Shown piece by piece: positions 1-10,965 of a stretch of 64,000 nucleotides of DNA. How positions within the stretch are numbered: position 1 is the stretch's first letter; each line of letters starts with the position of its first letter. This DNA comes from Pinus tabuliformis (taxonomy: Eukaryota; Streptophyta; Pinopsida; Pinales; Pinaceae). The stretch covers positions 318,392,545-318,456,544 of the forward strand of contig CM062820.1 in NCBI GenBank assembly GCA_031772625.1, in the 5' to 3' direction. Below the pieces are notes generated by a model. That model made no database searches, was not told where the DNA came from, and was given only the letters and a program-made list of their open reading frames with translations. The translations under genes and the position numbers were made by a program.

Positions 1-284
1 GCAAGACATTCTCAGGACTGATCTATGTGATCATCCTTTTTGCATTTTTGTTTTTTTTGTTTATATTGCAGCTATTAGTTTAAAGTTTACAGACTTGGCT
101 TGATTTACTTTTGACCCTTCAAGTTTAATGAAGGATGATATGTAAATATTAAATTTTGCGCTCATGACTTTTGGACTGATACTTTTCTGGATAATAGTGA
201 AAGCATTTCTCATATGCTGGCATACAATATGTAATTTTCTTAATTTTTAATAAAAATTACGTTTTTTCCTCGAAAAAAAAAAAA
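1..284 (+). other. Polyadenylated 3' end of a transcript-derived or LINE-like sequence
   Basis: Non-coding, T-rich sequence with an AATAAA signal at 249-254, followed about 19 nt later by a run of 12 A at 273-284. This is the layout of a 3' untranslated region plus poly(A) tail copied into DNA, as in a processed pseudogene or a LINE/SINE tail. The 5' part lies outside the window, so the source gene and any target-site duplication cannot be seen. A genuine gene 3' end next to a chance A-run is the alternative. Confidence 0.45.
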
Positions 285-296
285 GCTATTCACAAA

Positions 297-367
297 TTAA
301 TAACAAAATCAAAATATAACAAACTGAATTTTATTATTTTTATTAGTTAATAACAAAATCAAAATAT
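297..367 (+). repeat. Short direct repeat, 50-bp spacing
   Basis: A 21-bp AT-rich word starting TTAATAACAAAATC occurs at 297-317 and again at 347-367. It lies directly after the poly(A) run and may be local slippage or an insertion scar. Confidence 0.6.
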
Positions 368-810
368 CCAATAAATAGTATTACTTTGATGGTCTAACAC
401 AATAATCCAATGACTTACAACTAACACTGATCTAATAGCTTACCACTGCACACAGTGACATGGGAGAGGAGTTCCCATAAGAGAGAATTATTAAAAGAAA
501 TATATCATCAATTTATTGTGTAACTATTGAAAGAAGTAAAATCTAGATTATGTTGCTTTGGATTTTAATTTTAATTTTTTGTTTTAATATAAGTTTCATT
601 GTGATTAAATTTTAAAAAGTTATTTATATTAAATTTATGAATAATAATAAATTGGAGGAAGCAAATTTTTATAAATATTTACAAATAATAATTTTATGAT
701 AATTTTAATAATAATTGGGAAGAAATAATTTAATTAAAAATATTTAGGAAAATTAAAAAATATAATATTAGAACCCTGATTAATATAATATAAAAAATTA
801 TTATAAATTT

Positions 811-930
811 GAAAATAATTGAATTTTATTATTATTATAAATTATTGAATTGTGTTTATGGGATAAATTTTAAAATAATTGAATTTTATTATTATTATAA
901 ATTATTAAATTTTGTTTATGGGATATGATA
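811..930 (+). repeat. 60-bp tandem duplication
   Basis: Two adjacent 60-bp units (811-870 and 871-930) share AAAATAATTGAATTTTATTA, then a TTATAAATTATT-type block and TTTATGGGATA. Only a few substitutions separate them. It is a simple local tandem duplication. Confidence 0.8.
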
Positions 931-1714
931 ATAAATTTACATTTCACTACATTTAAATAATATGAAAGAAAAAGAAAGCAAATTTAAAAATGTTTATTTC
1001 AATAGATATTAATGAAAGTTACTATTAAATATATTATTAAAATAAAGAATATGCATATATGTAATCATATTTATCTTAATTTCATATTTATCAAAAGCAA
1101 GAGAGATTAAATAGTTTGAGGTTCAAACCTCTTTTAGAATGCAATAGTTGAAGAAATGTTTGCACCTCAAGTAATTTGATTCATCTGAATGTTTGATACA
1201 TTTGGGCTTAAGATGAACCCTTGATAGACCCAAGCTTAAACTATATTTATGATACATTTTTTATAGATAGATAGATATCATGTATAAATTCCATGGTGAG
1301 CATGGAAATTACATATATGGCTATATGTACCATATATCTACTTCAAGTTGAACATGAAATGAATTACACATCTCCTTGCAATTTAATGATGCAATATTTG
1401 AGTGTTACAATTTAGATTCTAATTTTTCATTATTTAAATTATGTTTTTAAGTGCATAAATAGGTTCAACACCTTAAAAATTCCGTAAGGCATTTTTATTG
1501 TGTTGACTAACAATTTAAATTTGCAATTTCAACAAATGTCTATTAGATTTTACACAACATTGACTCAAAAAATATAGAATAGTTAGAACATGCAATTGTT
1601 GTTTATATATATATTCTTAATTAACATTAAAACATTTTACTAGTGAAAAGTTTTATTTTCAATTGTTTTTATATAATATTTATATAGTTGACATTGAAAT
1701 ATTTTATTTGCAAT

Positions 1715-4500
1715 TTGTTGGGAATCAGAAAATACTGAGGGGGTGGGGGTGAATTAGTATTCATTGAATTTTTTCACTTTTTAAAGAAATCATTTAATCA
1801 ATTGCAATCAGCAAACAACAAGACAACATTCACATGACATTTGTACATAGTTATTTTAAAATGCAAATAATTTTGGGAGAAAAACCACAAAAACTTGTTT
1901 TTATTATGATGTAAATAAAAATAATCAACTCTAATTACATCAAATTTTGTGAGAACTCACTCACAAGACACCCAACCCCCTCAGATCAATAAGAATCAAC
2001 TTGTTGGATGCCAAAACCTCTGATATGTATGAGAACCAACTTACTGTAGCCAACATATCTATATTTCTTACAAATTTTAGATTGAGATCCCTAGATAATA
2101 TCCACAATTATAAATTGAAAAATATCACTAAAATGTTTTCTACAACCTCATGTGCATCTACAACTCTCCTCTACTTCATCAATCTCTCTCTGCTTTTGCA
2201 AGCACTCTCACACAAACTTTGCAAACTTTGTGCATCACAACACGCTTCTGCTTCAATTGAGTTCTCTCGGTCTCAGGAATAGTAGCAACTCATGCTTTCT
2301 CTAACTCACTACATTCACCCAACAACTCTTCAACAGTCTTCACAAGTGATTTTTCTTCAAATTGATGTATATTTCTTGAAGTAGAATTTACATTCGATTC
2401 ACACACAACTCAAAGAATAAACTGCCTTGATTCACATACTGCTCGAGAAATAGCTTCAATACACATAAAGCTTGAAAATTAAATTCATTTACTTCTTGCA
2501 CAACTCGAGAAGAAGCTTCTCATCACAAATGAAATACTCTATACGAATTGGCCTTTGATTGCTCTATATTAAACTTGAAGAATTGTTTCAGCTGAGTGTG
2601 GTCATTACATCCAAACATACTATTTTTCCTCCAACTTCCACTAACTGAATTTTGGTGTACTAGATTCCAAATTTCAAACAATGTTGTGACCTTAATCTTT
2701 TGGCCCTTGGTGCATATGACATGGTACTAGGAACCACTACTTAAGCACAAAGAGTGTTTAGCCTCGTTATGGTTTAAAATCAAATATGCACCCTTAAACC
2801 TTAGCAATTGGGTGTTATATGCTCAAGGGCCATAACCGTGTCCTTCCACCAACCACACTTGTACAAATATCGAAAAAACCTCCTAAGCTTTTTTGGCCCC
2901 AAAGTGCCAAAGCTCATTACATGGGAAAAGCCTTACAAACACGTCCCTAGTTTGATTCAAAATAATGTGCCATGTCACCCACCATGTGATCTTCTAGCAT
3001 CATTTCAGCCATGTTTCTACCTCTGACTCATGCCATGTGTCATACGAAAATAGGCCGCTTGGCCACTTGAAAATGCCAAAACTGTATACCACATGTCACC
3101 TGTATAGAGTGTGCCATGTCATCCCTTGACTATCTCATTGCCACATGTTTTCCACATGTCCTCTTACCATTGGGGCAGACTTTTTTTCTTAATTTGTTAC
3201 TGCGAGTTGTCATCCACCTATCATAGTATGGAGGAGAGCCCCAAATTTCGTGTTTTGTGATGAAATATTTTGTAAACCAAAAATGGTATGGGGTGTGCAT
3301 TTCTCGTCGAATGTAATTCTCCATCAATCTACAAAAACTCCATGTCTTTATTATTCTCTCCATCTAACACGATGCCCCTTGCGCTAACATTCCATGTCCT
3401 CATCCAATTCAGCTTGGCACTGTGTGTCATCAAATTGCCAGTCAATAGATAGGGAGTTTCATGTGGCTTAGACTTTGTCAACCACACCATCACACCAATG
3501 CATCTAACTCTATAAATTCTTCAAAAAGACCTTAGCATAGCACGATGATGTTTCATACCACATCATTTCCATGTCACGTGTCGCTTGAAGAGTGATGCCA
3601 CATGACATATGGATTTGGCCCACTTGGTCACTTGAAAAACCAAAAGTTGCATGTCACACATCACTTGCCACATGTAATATGGATGAGTTTTACTACCAAC
3701 TAGCTTCCACATCATCCTTGTCATCCAATATGATTCTACCATATGTCCGATTCCATGTCACCATATGTATAAAGGAAATATTTTGGGACTGGTTGTTTTG
3801 CAACTATTTTCTTTGTTAATAAAAATGGGCTCAGATAGGAATTTATGTCACTTACTAGTGTTATAAAATATTTCTTGTTGCGCCTTCTGTTAAGCATGCC
3901 CATTGCCAAAAGTTTCACATGGATTGATTCAACTAGGCGTAATGTGACATCCATCAACTAATAAGAGATTTCTTATCCACACCTTCTTTTTTCCATCCTA
4001 TGTTCCCACAAACCTTCTGACTCACTGACCATTTATTGATTTAATATTCGCATGATTAATGGTCCTGGTTAAGTGCAACACCCCCACCCCGCATATGCTC
4101 GATTGTTAACAGGGGGGTTTGCACTTTGTCATATTTACAACTTAACCTTACATACATTCCTCAATGTGCACCAACAACATATTTCATCTTTCCTCAATCT
4201 AATGGTTCATAACATTTGTGTGGGCCCCAATATATTCATCAATTAATAGAGGGGGATTTCTGCACTTTGGGTTTTTACGGAACCAAGAGGCTTATAACCC
4301 TACTAAAGTTCAATCCTCCACAACTACTCAACCCTTATGAATTTCTCAAGGTGTCATATACCATTAGAAATGTCTCTGAGAGAAACATCCAACTATACTC
4401 TTTGCAAAAGCACTCAAATTGATCCACTATAAGAAAAATGACTTCGAATTTAATCCCTTGACATAAATGAACAATGTGACATCAATGGAAACCATATTTC
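1715..4500 (-). repeat. Probable 3' LTR of C0
   Basis: The left edge on plus reads TGTTGGGAATCAG followed by AATACTGA, a G-rich run and TTAGTATT, the same design as the PBS-side end of the C1 and C2 LTRs. The right edge, near 4500, is placed by a purine tract and a minus-strand start resembling that of the C1 LTR (TTTCCATTGATGTCA). Segments such as GATTTGGCCCACTT near 3615 recur inverted in the C1 LTR near 5895, so the two are related. Boundaries are approximate. Confidence 0.4.
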
Positions 4501-4921
4501 AATCTAATAAAAAATCTCCCCATTTGACATTGGTGGCAACATTAATAAACATTTTAGTAGTATTGATGACAACAAATCTTAGCAATACTCCCCTTAACAC
4601 CTATCAGGGTCTCCTCCGCCTTGGACACTTTTCATGGCTAGTTCTTATTAGGATGCTACTCCCCCTTATCTATTCTCCATGTATCACAATGTTTGGGCAC
4701 TTCTTATCCTCATTTGAAAGCAATGGTAAAGGGTGTACATGGTTGAAAGATCTCCCCCTAAGACCATGCCTCTTCAGAAGAAAGAATGCAACTGTGTAAC
4801 TTCTCCCCCTCCAAACATATAGGGATAGCAAAAAAAACTCCATTTAATCATTCTAATCCTACAACTTACTCTTTAAATATGTCAAAAAATTGAGTAGTTG
4901 TTTGTCCTCAAATGAACTGAG

Positions 4922-5201
4922 TCATTTTGTTGAAGATGAAGCCACTCGTAATTTTTCCCTGAGGTATTCAAATAGTTCTTTGGGAAGTGGTTTTGTGAAA
5001 ATATTTGCAATTTTCTCATAAGTAACCACATATTCAAGTCTAACAATATGGTAAACAACCTAATATCTCAAGAAATGTTACTTAATTGGAATATGGTTTT
5101 AGTCTTTGAATTCATAACAAAATTCTTGGAGATATTAATGGCACTAGTATTATCACACATAATGGGATACTTAAACTCCACTTTCATATCCTTTAGAGTG
5201 T
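4922..5201 (-). pseudogene. C0 Copia RNase H C-terminus, broken
   Basis: Minus-strand translation gives a block resembling the end of Copia polyproteins: CDNTSAINISKN, then (after a frameshift near 5070) EYVVTYEKIANIFTKPLP and a terminal ELFEYLREKL, with a TGA at 4922-4924. This is the C-terminal RNase H tail that in an active element degrades RNA in the RNA/DNA hybrid. It has at least one frameshift and an in-frame stop, and it is cut off at about 5200 by the C1 LTR. Only about 90 of the several hundred pol residues remain. Family assignment is secure from the motif order; there is no function here. Confidence 0.75.
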
Positions 5202-7377
5202 TGGGGAAAGTGTTTTCATTGATTTCAATGGAGGAGTCATTGATGTCAAGAAGTATCAATCTCAGGGAGAGCCTGTTGGAGAGTCATAATTGGTTTTCAT
5301 TGATGTCAAACAATCATTGATGTGTATTTGATGTTCATTTTTAAGGAATTTTTGGTGTATTGGATCAACTCAAATACTCATGCAAAGTACTTGGATGGAT
5401 ATTCCTCGGAAATACCTTTCCAACAGTATATGGAACTTAGAAAAAATCCCAAGTATTGATGAGAAAATGCATTTTAAATTCTGGCAATCTGTTAAAGCCA
5501 AGAGCCAGTTCGTGCCATTCAGGTTAGCTTAGGCCATTTAGGCCCCAAACCCCCAAATAGCCATGGGACCCAGTCATTTAGGCCATTAGGGCCAGTGCCA
5601 ATTTGGGCAGATATTGAAAAGTGCACAAAGAAAATGCCTCGTACCCTTAGACTTTCGAACTTGCGTGGCACCCATCCCAGATTTAGGCTATTCGGGCCAT
5701 TCGGGAATTTAGATGTATTTCAAGCATTCAGCCTCTTAAAACAATTACAAAGGAAAATTAAAAAAATTTCTCGAACCCAAACCTCTTCCCTTCTTAGATT
5801 TTGATATAGTGGGGTGAAGTCAGCCAAGTGACATGGTACATGCCATACAAGTGATATGTGGCATGATGATTTGGTGTTTTTGGGTGGCAAAGTGGGCCAA
5901 ATCCAAGTTACATGTGGGACATCCTAGGACCACCACATGGTCGAGATTATGTCAATGTGATGATAGTATGATGATGTGGTAGGGCTTTGGAGTTTGTGCT
6001 AGAGGACGTGTTTTGGAGAATTTTTATGTGTTAGTTTTTTTTTTTTTTTTTATGAAAAGGGTATTTCAGGCCTTTCAACCATTGGTAGTGGGCCCAAGAC
6101 AGGGCATAGGGACCACATGACCTTTGGGCCTTTCAGAATTCAGATGAATATCCAAAGTGTGCAAGTGAAAGTGTCATGAACCTCAAACCTACGAACTAGC
6201 ATGGGACCTAGTTCGGTTGTTTGGGTCCATAAAGTGTTCAGGGAAGAAAGAGGAAAGAGTATCGAACCTGAATGAACACATTCAACCCTCAGAGTAAAAA
6301 AATACGGCCGTGACCCATGGTTCTATCACAAAGGAGCCAAGAAAATGGAGTTTATTGTTTTGGTGCTTAAGGAATTAAAGACATTCTCACAATCACGGTT
6401 TTTTGTTTCTGAAAGGTGCTACAATATAGGCACTTGGGTAAATTAGTACATTGTTAAACATTTTGATGGTCACGTAAGTCAACAGAGAAATTTGACTTTT
6501 TCAGTGTGATTATTGAATTTGACAGTTCGTTTTAGTGGTTTAAATCTTGTGTTTCATTCCATGATTTTGAAGAGATACCTGCGAACCGAACAAGAATAAT
6601 TTGAAGAGTTTTGACTCCTAATGCATGAGATTGTAAAAAGACGTAAAAAAATATATAAAAATAGGTACTTCGAATTGCAAAAAAATATATTGGCACTAAT
6701 TCTGATAAAATTAACAATATAAGAGAGAAAGTGAGAGAGAGATGATAAGCATAGAGAATAAAAACATGCTAAACAAAAAAATATCTGAAGCATACAACGA
6801 ACTATGGGATAAAAGGTTGTATGAGAATTAACTGTAGAAAGGAAAGTACAGAGGATCAGAAATTGAAAAGGTACAACAAAGAAAAGATCAACTAAGTCAA
6901 CTAGACTAAACTTTGAAATATTTTATCAGCGGATTGAAGTCTCCTTCAGGTAGGTGGCCAAAACATCAATAGGTTGGTGTTTGTGAACAATAGGAGTTGG
7001 TGCTTCCAACAAGTGGGTGTTTGCAAAAGAAAGAGAGGTTGGAGCCTGCTGAAGGTTGGCACCTACATAATATGAATATGTAAAAGGAAGTTGGTTCTTG
7101 CATTTACTTCAAAACAAAAAGTTTGGTGGTTTTATCACTTTATAGGTTTCCACGTATATATGGTGTCTGTATGTGTTGTTTATGTATGTGATGTTGATGG
7201 TATTGTTGTGCATTGACTTCATGCTTAATTGCTGAATATTTAAATAACTCTTCTCATTTTTAAAAATGAAAAAATATTGACTAACCTCCCCACAGCGCCC
7301 CCCCTCACCACCCCGCCACCCCCCCCAACCCCCCCCCCCCCCCCCCCCCCCTCTCATAATTTTCTTAGTTTCCAATA
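5199..7377 (+). repeat. 5' LTR of C1
   Basis: Begins TGTTGGGG at 5199, exactly where C0 coding homology ends, and ends TCCAATA two bases before the PBS at 7380. Near its 3' end it has a C-rich stretch with a run of 23 C (7329-7351). A second LTR-start-like TGTTGGAGAG preceded by purines occurs at 5274, so the true start could be there and 5199-5273 a duplicated LTR tip. No coding region is seen; the glycine-rich minus reading frame at 7109-7393 comes only from the C tract. Confidence 0.6.
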
Positions 7378-7379
7378 AT

Positions 7380-7396
7380 TGGTATCTCAGCATGAT
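7380..7396 (+). other. C1 primer-binding site
   Basis: TGGTATCTCAGCATGATC follows the LTR end. It is the initiator-methionyl tRNA type of PBS used by plant Copia elements (canonical TGGTATCAGAGC), with small changes, and lies about 50 nt before the gag ATG at 7444. Confidence 0.75.
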
Positions 7397-7443
7397 CCTT
7401 TAGCATTAGTATAACAATTGGAAGGAAGATCTAAACCTGAAAC

Positions 7444-7853
7444 ATGGCTAGCCAAGAAGGATGTTCTACCAATAAAGCTCCTCTTTTCAATGGAACAAAC
7501 TATACCTTCTCAAAAGTGAGAATGCAGACATATGTAATGTCCCTTGGTGTAGAAGTTTGGGGAGAAGTGGAAAATGGATATGGAGAGCCACTTGAACTAG
7601 TTGATAAGGAAGATGAGATTTAATTCTCATTTAATTCCAAAGCAATGAATGCAATCCTTAGTGGATTTTATGAATCAGAGTTCGTTAAAGTTATGCATTA
7701 TAAGACTAAGAAAGAAATGTGGGACAAATTAAAGACCAACTATGAAGGTGTTGGAAAAGTCAAAAGAGCCAAACTACAAGTCTATAGAATGTAGTTTGAT
7801 TCAATAAAAATGAATGAGGATGATGATGTTGAAAAATTTATTCTTAAAGTTAA
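7444..7853 (+). pseudogene. C1 Copia gag, N-terminal half, broken
   Basis: The start ATG at 7444 opens MASQEGCSTNKAPLFNGTNY, the usual N-terminus of Copia gag (capsid precursor that packages element RNA). The order of blocks fits the family: FNGTNY, VRMQTYVMSLGVEVW, KAMNAILSG, EMWDKLKTNYEG and KAKLQ-like. Two in-frame stops are seen, TAA near 7620 and TAG near 7796. The sequence breaks after VEKFILKVNE at about 7853, where the C2 LTR begins, and resumes at 57091. A spacer of 35-50 nt after the PBS supports this start. Confidence 0.85.
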
Positions 7854-8177
7854 TGAATCAATATTTTACACACTTCAATTTCACTTTCTTATTCTGATTT
7901 CTATACACAACTGTTGGAAAGGAAACTAGTGTATGTATGAGACTGTTACTACATAAACCGGTGTATATCTAAATAACTTATCTAATTATCTATGCAACAT
8001 TAATTAGTGCATTATTATTCCATTATTCATCAATTAAACAGTAAATATGAGCAGTTAAGAAGCATATTAACACACACAACCATATGAAAACCAAGATTTT
8101 TAGGTGGAAACCCAATGTGGGAGAAAACCACTGCTACTATTGTCTCTTCCTTCTTTTATTAAAAATTATCTTCTTAC

Positions 8178-9026
8178 TATGAAAATTCGGAAACTCGAAT
8201 GCTATTGCAACAACTAGAAATTATTCTCCTAATTGTTAATTAAATTTAACAATTTATTTACTGTTTCCTAGAACAAATACTGAACAACTCAAACTACGAC
8301 CTACATAAATAAAATTGTGGAAGAATAAACACTGGTAGAAATGCTATCACACACATATAAATTTACACAGTTATTTTTGGACAAATGTGCTCGAAAAAAC
8401 CCAACTTGGGAAAATCAGTGCAATAGTAAGGGTTTTATTTTATTATGCAGTAGTGAAATGTAAGTACATCTATGGATACCCACCTCGAAATCCAAACAAC
8501 AAGAAAATATGGTAGTGATATTCTCTAAGAAACCTTGACACTTCCTGTAATCATACGTTCCTGCACTAGGAATAGCTCAGCCACTTGTTACTACCTCTCT
8601 AGATCTGGAAATATTCCTTTGGATCACTATCCATACCCCTCACTAACATTGCATTCCTCTTTGGCTTGAACTCTACTGTTGCTAGCTCAATCTTCACAAT
8701 GAACTGCTACTCCAGTGTCACATCTCCATCCCCACATCGATCCCTTCTTATATCTTTTTGTTGGGACTCCAACGACCAAGATTAAATCTTAATCGATGGG
8801 TTAGGTCATTTCTATATCAATCCGTGTGAGTTTCTAGAGAATTCTCACCTTGAATTAATTAATTCTGATTAATTAACTAGTCATTAAAAAATAAGTTAAT
8901 AATCTAAATAAGCCATCTGTAGGTGGAATTTCCAAAAACGATTTTTGGGTTATGGAGATCTCATGTATTCTATCTTCTCCGCTAAGATTTGTGGCTAGAA
9001 CACATATTATGCTACAAAAAATAACA
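8178..9026 (-). repeat. TRIM LTR 1
   Basis: Plus-strand ends TATGAAAATTCGG and AAATAACA; the first TG is mutated to TA. It is the shortest copy because the C/T-rich minisatellite (ttcctgcactcg-like units) near 8550 has fewer units. Confidence 0.85.
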
Positions 9027-9093
9027 CTCCCGCTTAGCGAGGACCGTGTTCTAGTGTTGCACATCCTGCCACAACACCCTGGCTCTGATACCA
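9027..9093 (-). other. TRIM internal domain 1 (PBS and polypurine tract)
   Basis: 67 bp. On the minus strand TGGTATCAGAGCCAGGG touches the LTR end (primer-binding site), and GCTAAGCGGGAG immediately precedes the next LTR start TGTTATTT (polypurine tract). There is no room for a gene. Confidence 0.8.
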
Positions 9094-9991
9094 TGTGAAA
9101 ATTCGGAAACCCAAATCCTATTGCAACAACTGGAAATTATTCTCCTAATTCTTAACTAAATTTAACAATTTGTTTACTGTTTCCTACTGCAAATACTGAA
9201 CAACTCACACTGCAACCTACAAAAATAAAACTCGGAAGAATAAACACTGGAAAAATTGCTAGCACACACATACACACATAAATTTACACAATTATTTTTG
9301 GACAAATTTCCTTGGAAAAACCCAACTTTTGAAAACCGGTGCAGCAGTGAGGGTTTTATTTTATTATGCAGCAGTGAAATTTGAGTACATCTACGGATGC
9401 GAAGCTAAAAATCCAAACAGCAAGAAAATCTGATAGAGATGTTCCCTAAGCAACCCCGACACTTCATGTACTTGCACATTCCTGCACTTGCGTTCCTACA
9501 CTCGCGCATTCCTACACTTGCGTTCTTGCACTAGGGATAGCTTAACCTCTTTCTACTGCCTCTATGGATATGGAAATATTCCTTTGGACCACTTTCCCTT
9601 CCCCTCATTGATACTGCGTCCCTCTCTAGCTCGAACTCTACTACTGCTAGCTCGATCTACACAAGGAACTTCTACTCCGGTGGCACATCTCTATCACCAC
9701 ATCGATCCCTTATTATATATTGCTGTTAGGATTCCAATGACCAAGACGAAATATTAATCAATGTCTTAGGTCATTTCTAGATTGATCCATGTGATTTTCT
9801 ACAGAATTCTCTCCTTGACTTAATTAATTCTAATTAATTAACCAGTCATTAAAAAATAGGTTAATAATCTAATTAGGTCATCTCAAGGTGGAATTTCTAG
9901 AAACGATTTTTGGGTTATGGATATCTCATGTATTCTAGCCTCTCAACCAAGTTTCGTGACTAGAACACATTTTATGCTACAAAAAATAACA
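9094..9991 (-). repeat. TRIM LTR 2
   Basis: Plus-strand ends TGTGAAAATTCGG and AAATAACA. Contains an imperfect minisatellite around 9465-9535 (units like ttcctacactcgcg). Plus-strand reading frames here are serine/threonine-rich artefacts of that repeat. Confidence 0.85.
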
Positions 9992-10058
9992 CTCCCTCTT
10001 AGCAAGGACTATGTTCTAGTGCTACACATCCTGCCACAACATCCTAGCTCTAATACCA
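9992..10058 (-). other. TRIM internal domain 2 (PBS and polypurine tract)
   Basis: 67 bp, same length as domain 1 and closely similar. On the minus strand the PBS reads TGGTATTAGAGC (one transition from canonical), and the polypurine tract GCTAAGAGGGAG precedes TGTTATTT. Confidence 0.8.
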
Positions 10059-10965
10059 TGTGAAAATTCGGAAACTCGAATCCTATTGCAGCAACTGGAA
10101 ATTACTCTCCTAATTGTTAACTAAATTTAACAATTTATTTACTATTTCCTACAACAAATACTAAACAACTCACGTTGCAACCTACACAAATAATAATGTG
10201 GAAGAATAAACATTGGAAGAAATGCTAACACACACACATAAATTCACACAGTTATTTTTTGGACAAATGTCATTGGAAAAACCCAACCTGAGAAAACTGG
10301 TGTAGCAACGAGGGTTTTATTTTATTATGCAATAGTGAAATCTAAGTACATCTATGGATGCCCAATTGGAAATCCAAATAGAAAGAAAGTCTAGCAGAGA
10401 TATTCCCTAAGCAACCCCGGGACTTTCTATACTTGCGCGTTCCTACACTCGGGTTCTTGCACTCGCGTTCCTACACTTACACTTTCCTCCACTCGTGTTC
10501 CTGCACTAGGAATAACTCTGCCTCTTGTTATTGCCTCTCTGGATCTGGAAATCTTCCTCCGAATCACTGTCTGTACCCCTCACTAACACTGCATCCCTCT
10601 CTGGCTCAAAATCTACTACTACTAGCTCGATCTGCACAAGGAACTCCTACTATAGTGTCACATCTCCATCACCACATCGACCCATTCTATATCTTCATGT
10701 TGGGACTCCAATGACCAAGATCAAATAATAATCGATGGCTTAGATAATTTCTAGATCGATCCGTGTGAGCTTTTAAAGAATTCACGCCTTGACTTAATTA
10801 ATTCCTATTAATTAACGAGTCATTAAAATATATGCTAATAATCTAATTAATCCATATCTAGGTGGAATTTCCATAAATTATTTCTAGGTTATGGATATCT
10901 CATGTATTTTATCCTCTCCACAAAGTTTCGTGACTAGAACACATCCGATGCTACAAAAACTAACA
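10059..10965 (-). repeat. TRIM LTR 3
   Basis: Plus-strand ends TGTGAAAATTCGG and AAACTAACA, followed by TSD CTTAC. It is the longest copy (907 bp). The minisatellite around 10425-10505 again accounts for much of the length variation. Confidence 0.85.

Larger units (their letters stand above)
285..1714. other. AT-rich spacer without recognisable gene
   Basis: Very AT-rich sequence without coding potential. Apart from two short local duplications (297-367 and 811-930) nothing is recognised. Confidence 0.6.
1715..5201 (-). mobile_element. C0: truncated Copia retrotransposon (3' part)
   Basis: Minus-strand Copia remnant. It consists of the end of the RNase H region (4922-5201), an untranslated stretch with several purine-rich tracts on the minus strand (CTCCCC on plus near 4506, 4574, 4653, 4752 and 4801), and a probable 3' LTR down to 1715. 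Coding homology stops at about 5200, where the plus-strand C1 LTR begins. C0 is therefore the oldest visible layer, and its other half would lie beyond the right edge of the window. Confidence 0.6.
8178..10965 (-). mobile_element. TRIM-like non-autonomous retroelement with three LTRs
   Basis: Three direct repeats (849, 898 and 907 bp) are separated by two 67-bp internal domains, giving LTR-I-LTR-I-LTR. Flanking 5-bp TSDs CTTAC (8173-8177 and 10966-10970) are perfect, and the paralogous C2 LTR has the empty site at 55584-55588. On the minus strand each internal domain starts with a PBS directly at the LTR end (TGGTATCAGAGCC in the first copy) and ends with a purine tract before the next LTR. 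No coding capacity exists, so replication would depend on enzymes from another element. Confidence 0.88.

Noticed and set aside
7109-7393. 94-codon glycine-rich minus-strand frame
   Set aside because: The glycines come from the C homopolymer at the end of the C1 LTR; no homology or start context.
9488-10728. Serine/threonine- and leucine-rich plus-strand frames
   Set aside because: They read through a C/T-rich minisatellite in the TRIM LTRs, in the antisense direction, and differ between copies.
8178-10965. Satellite or segmental tandem repeat interpretation
   Set aside because: TSD, PBS and polypurine tract at the right places show a retroelement array and not a satellite.
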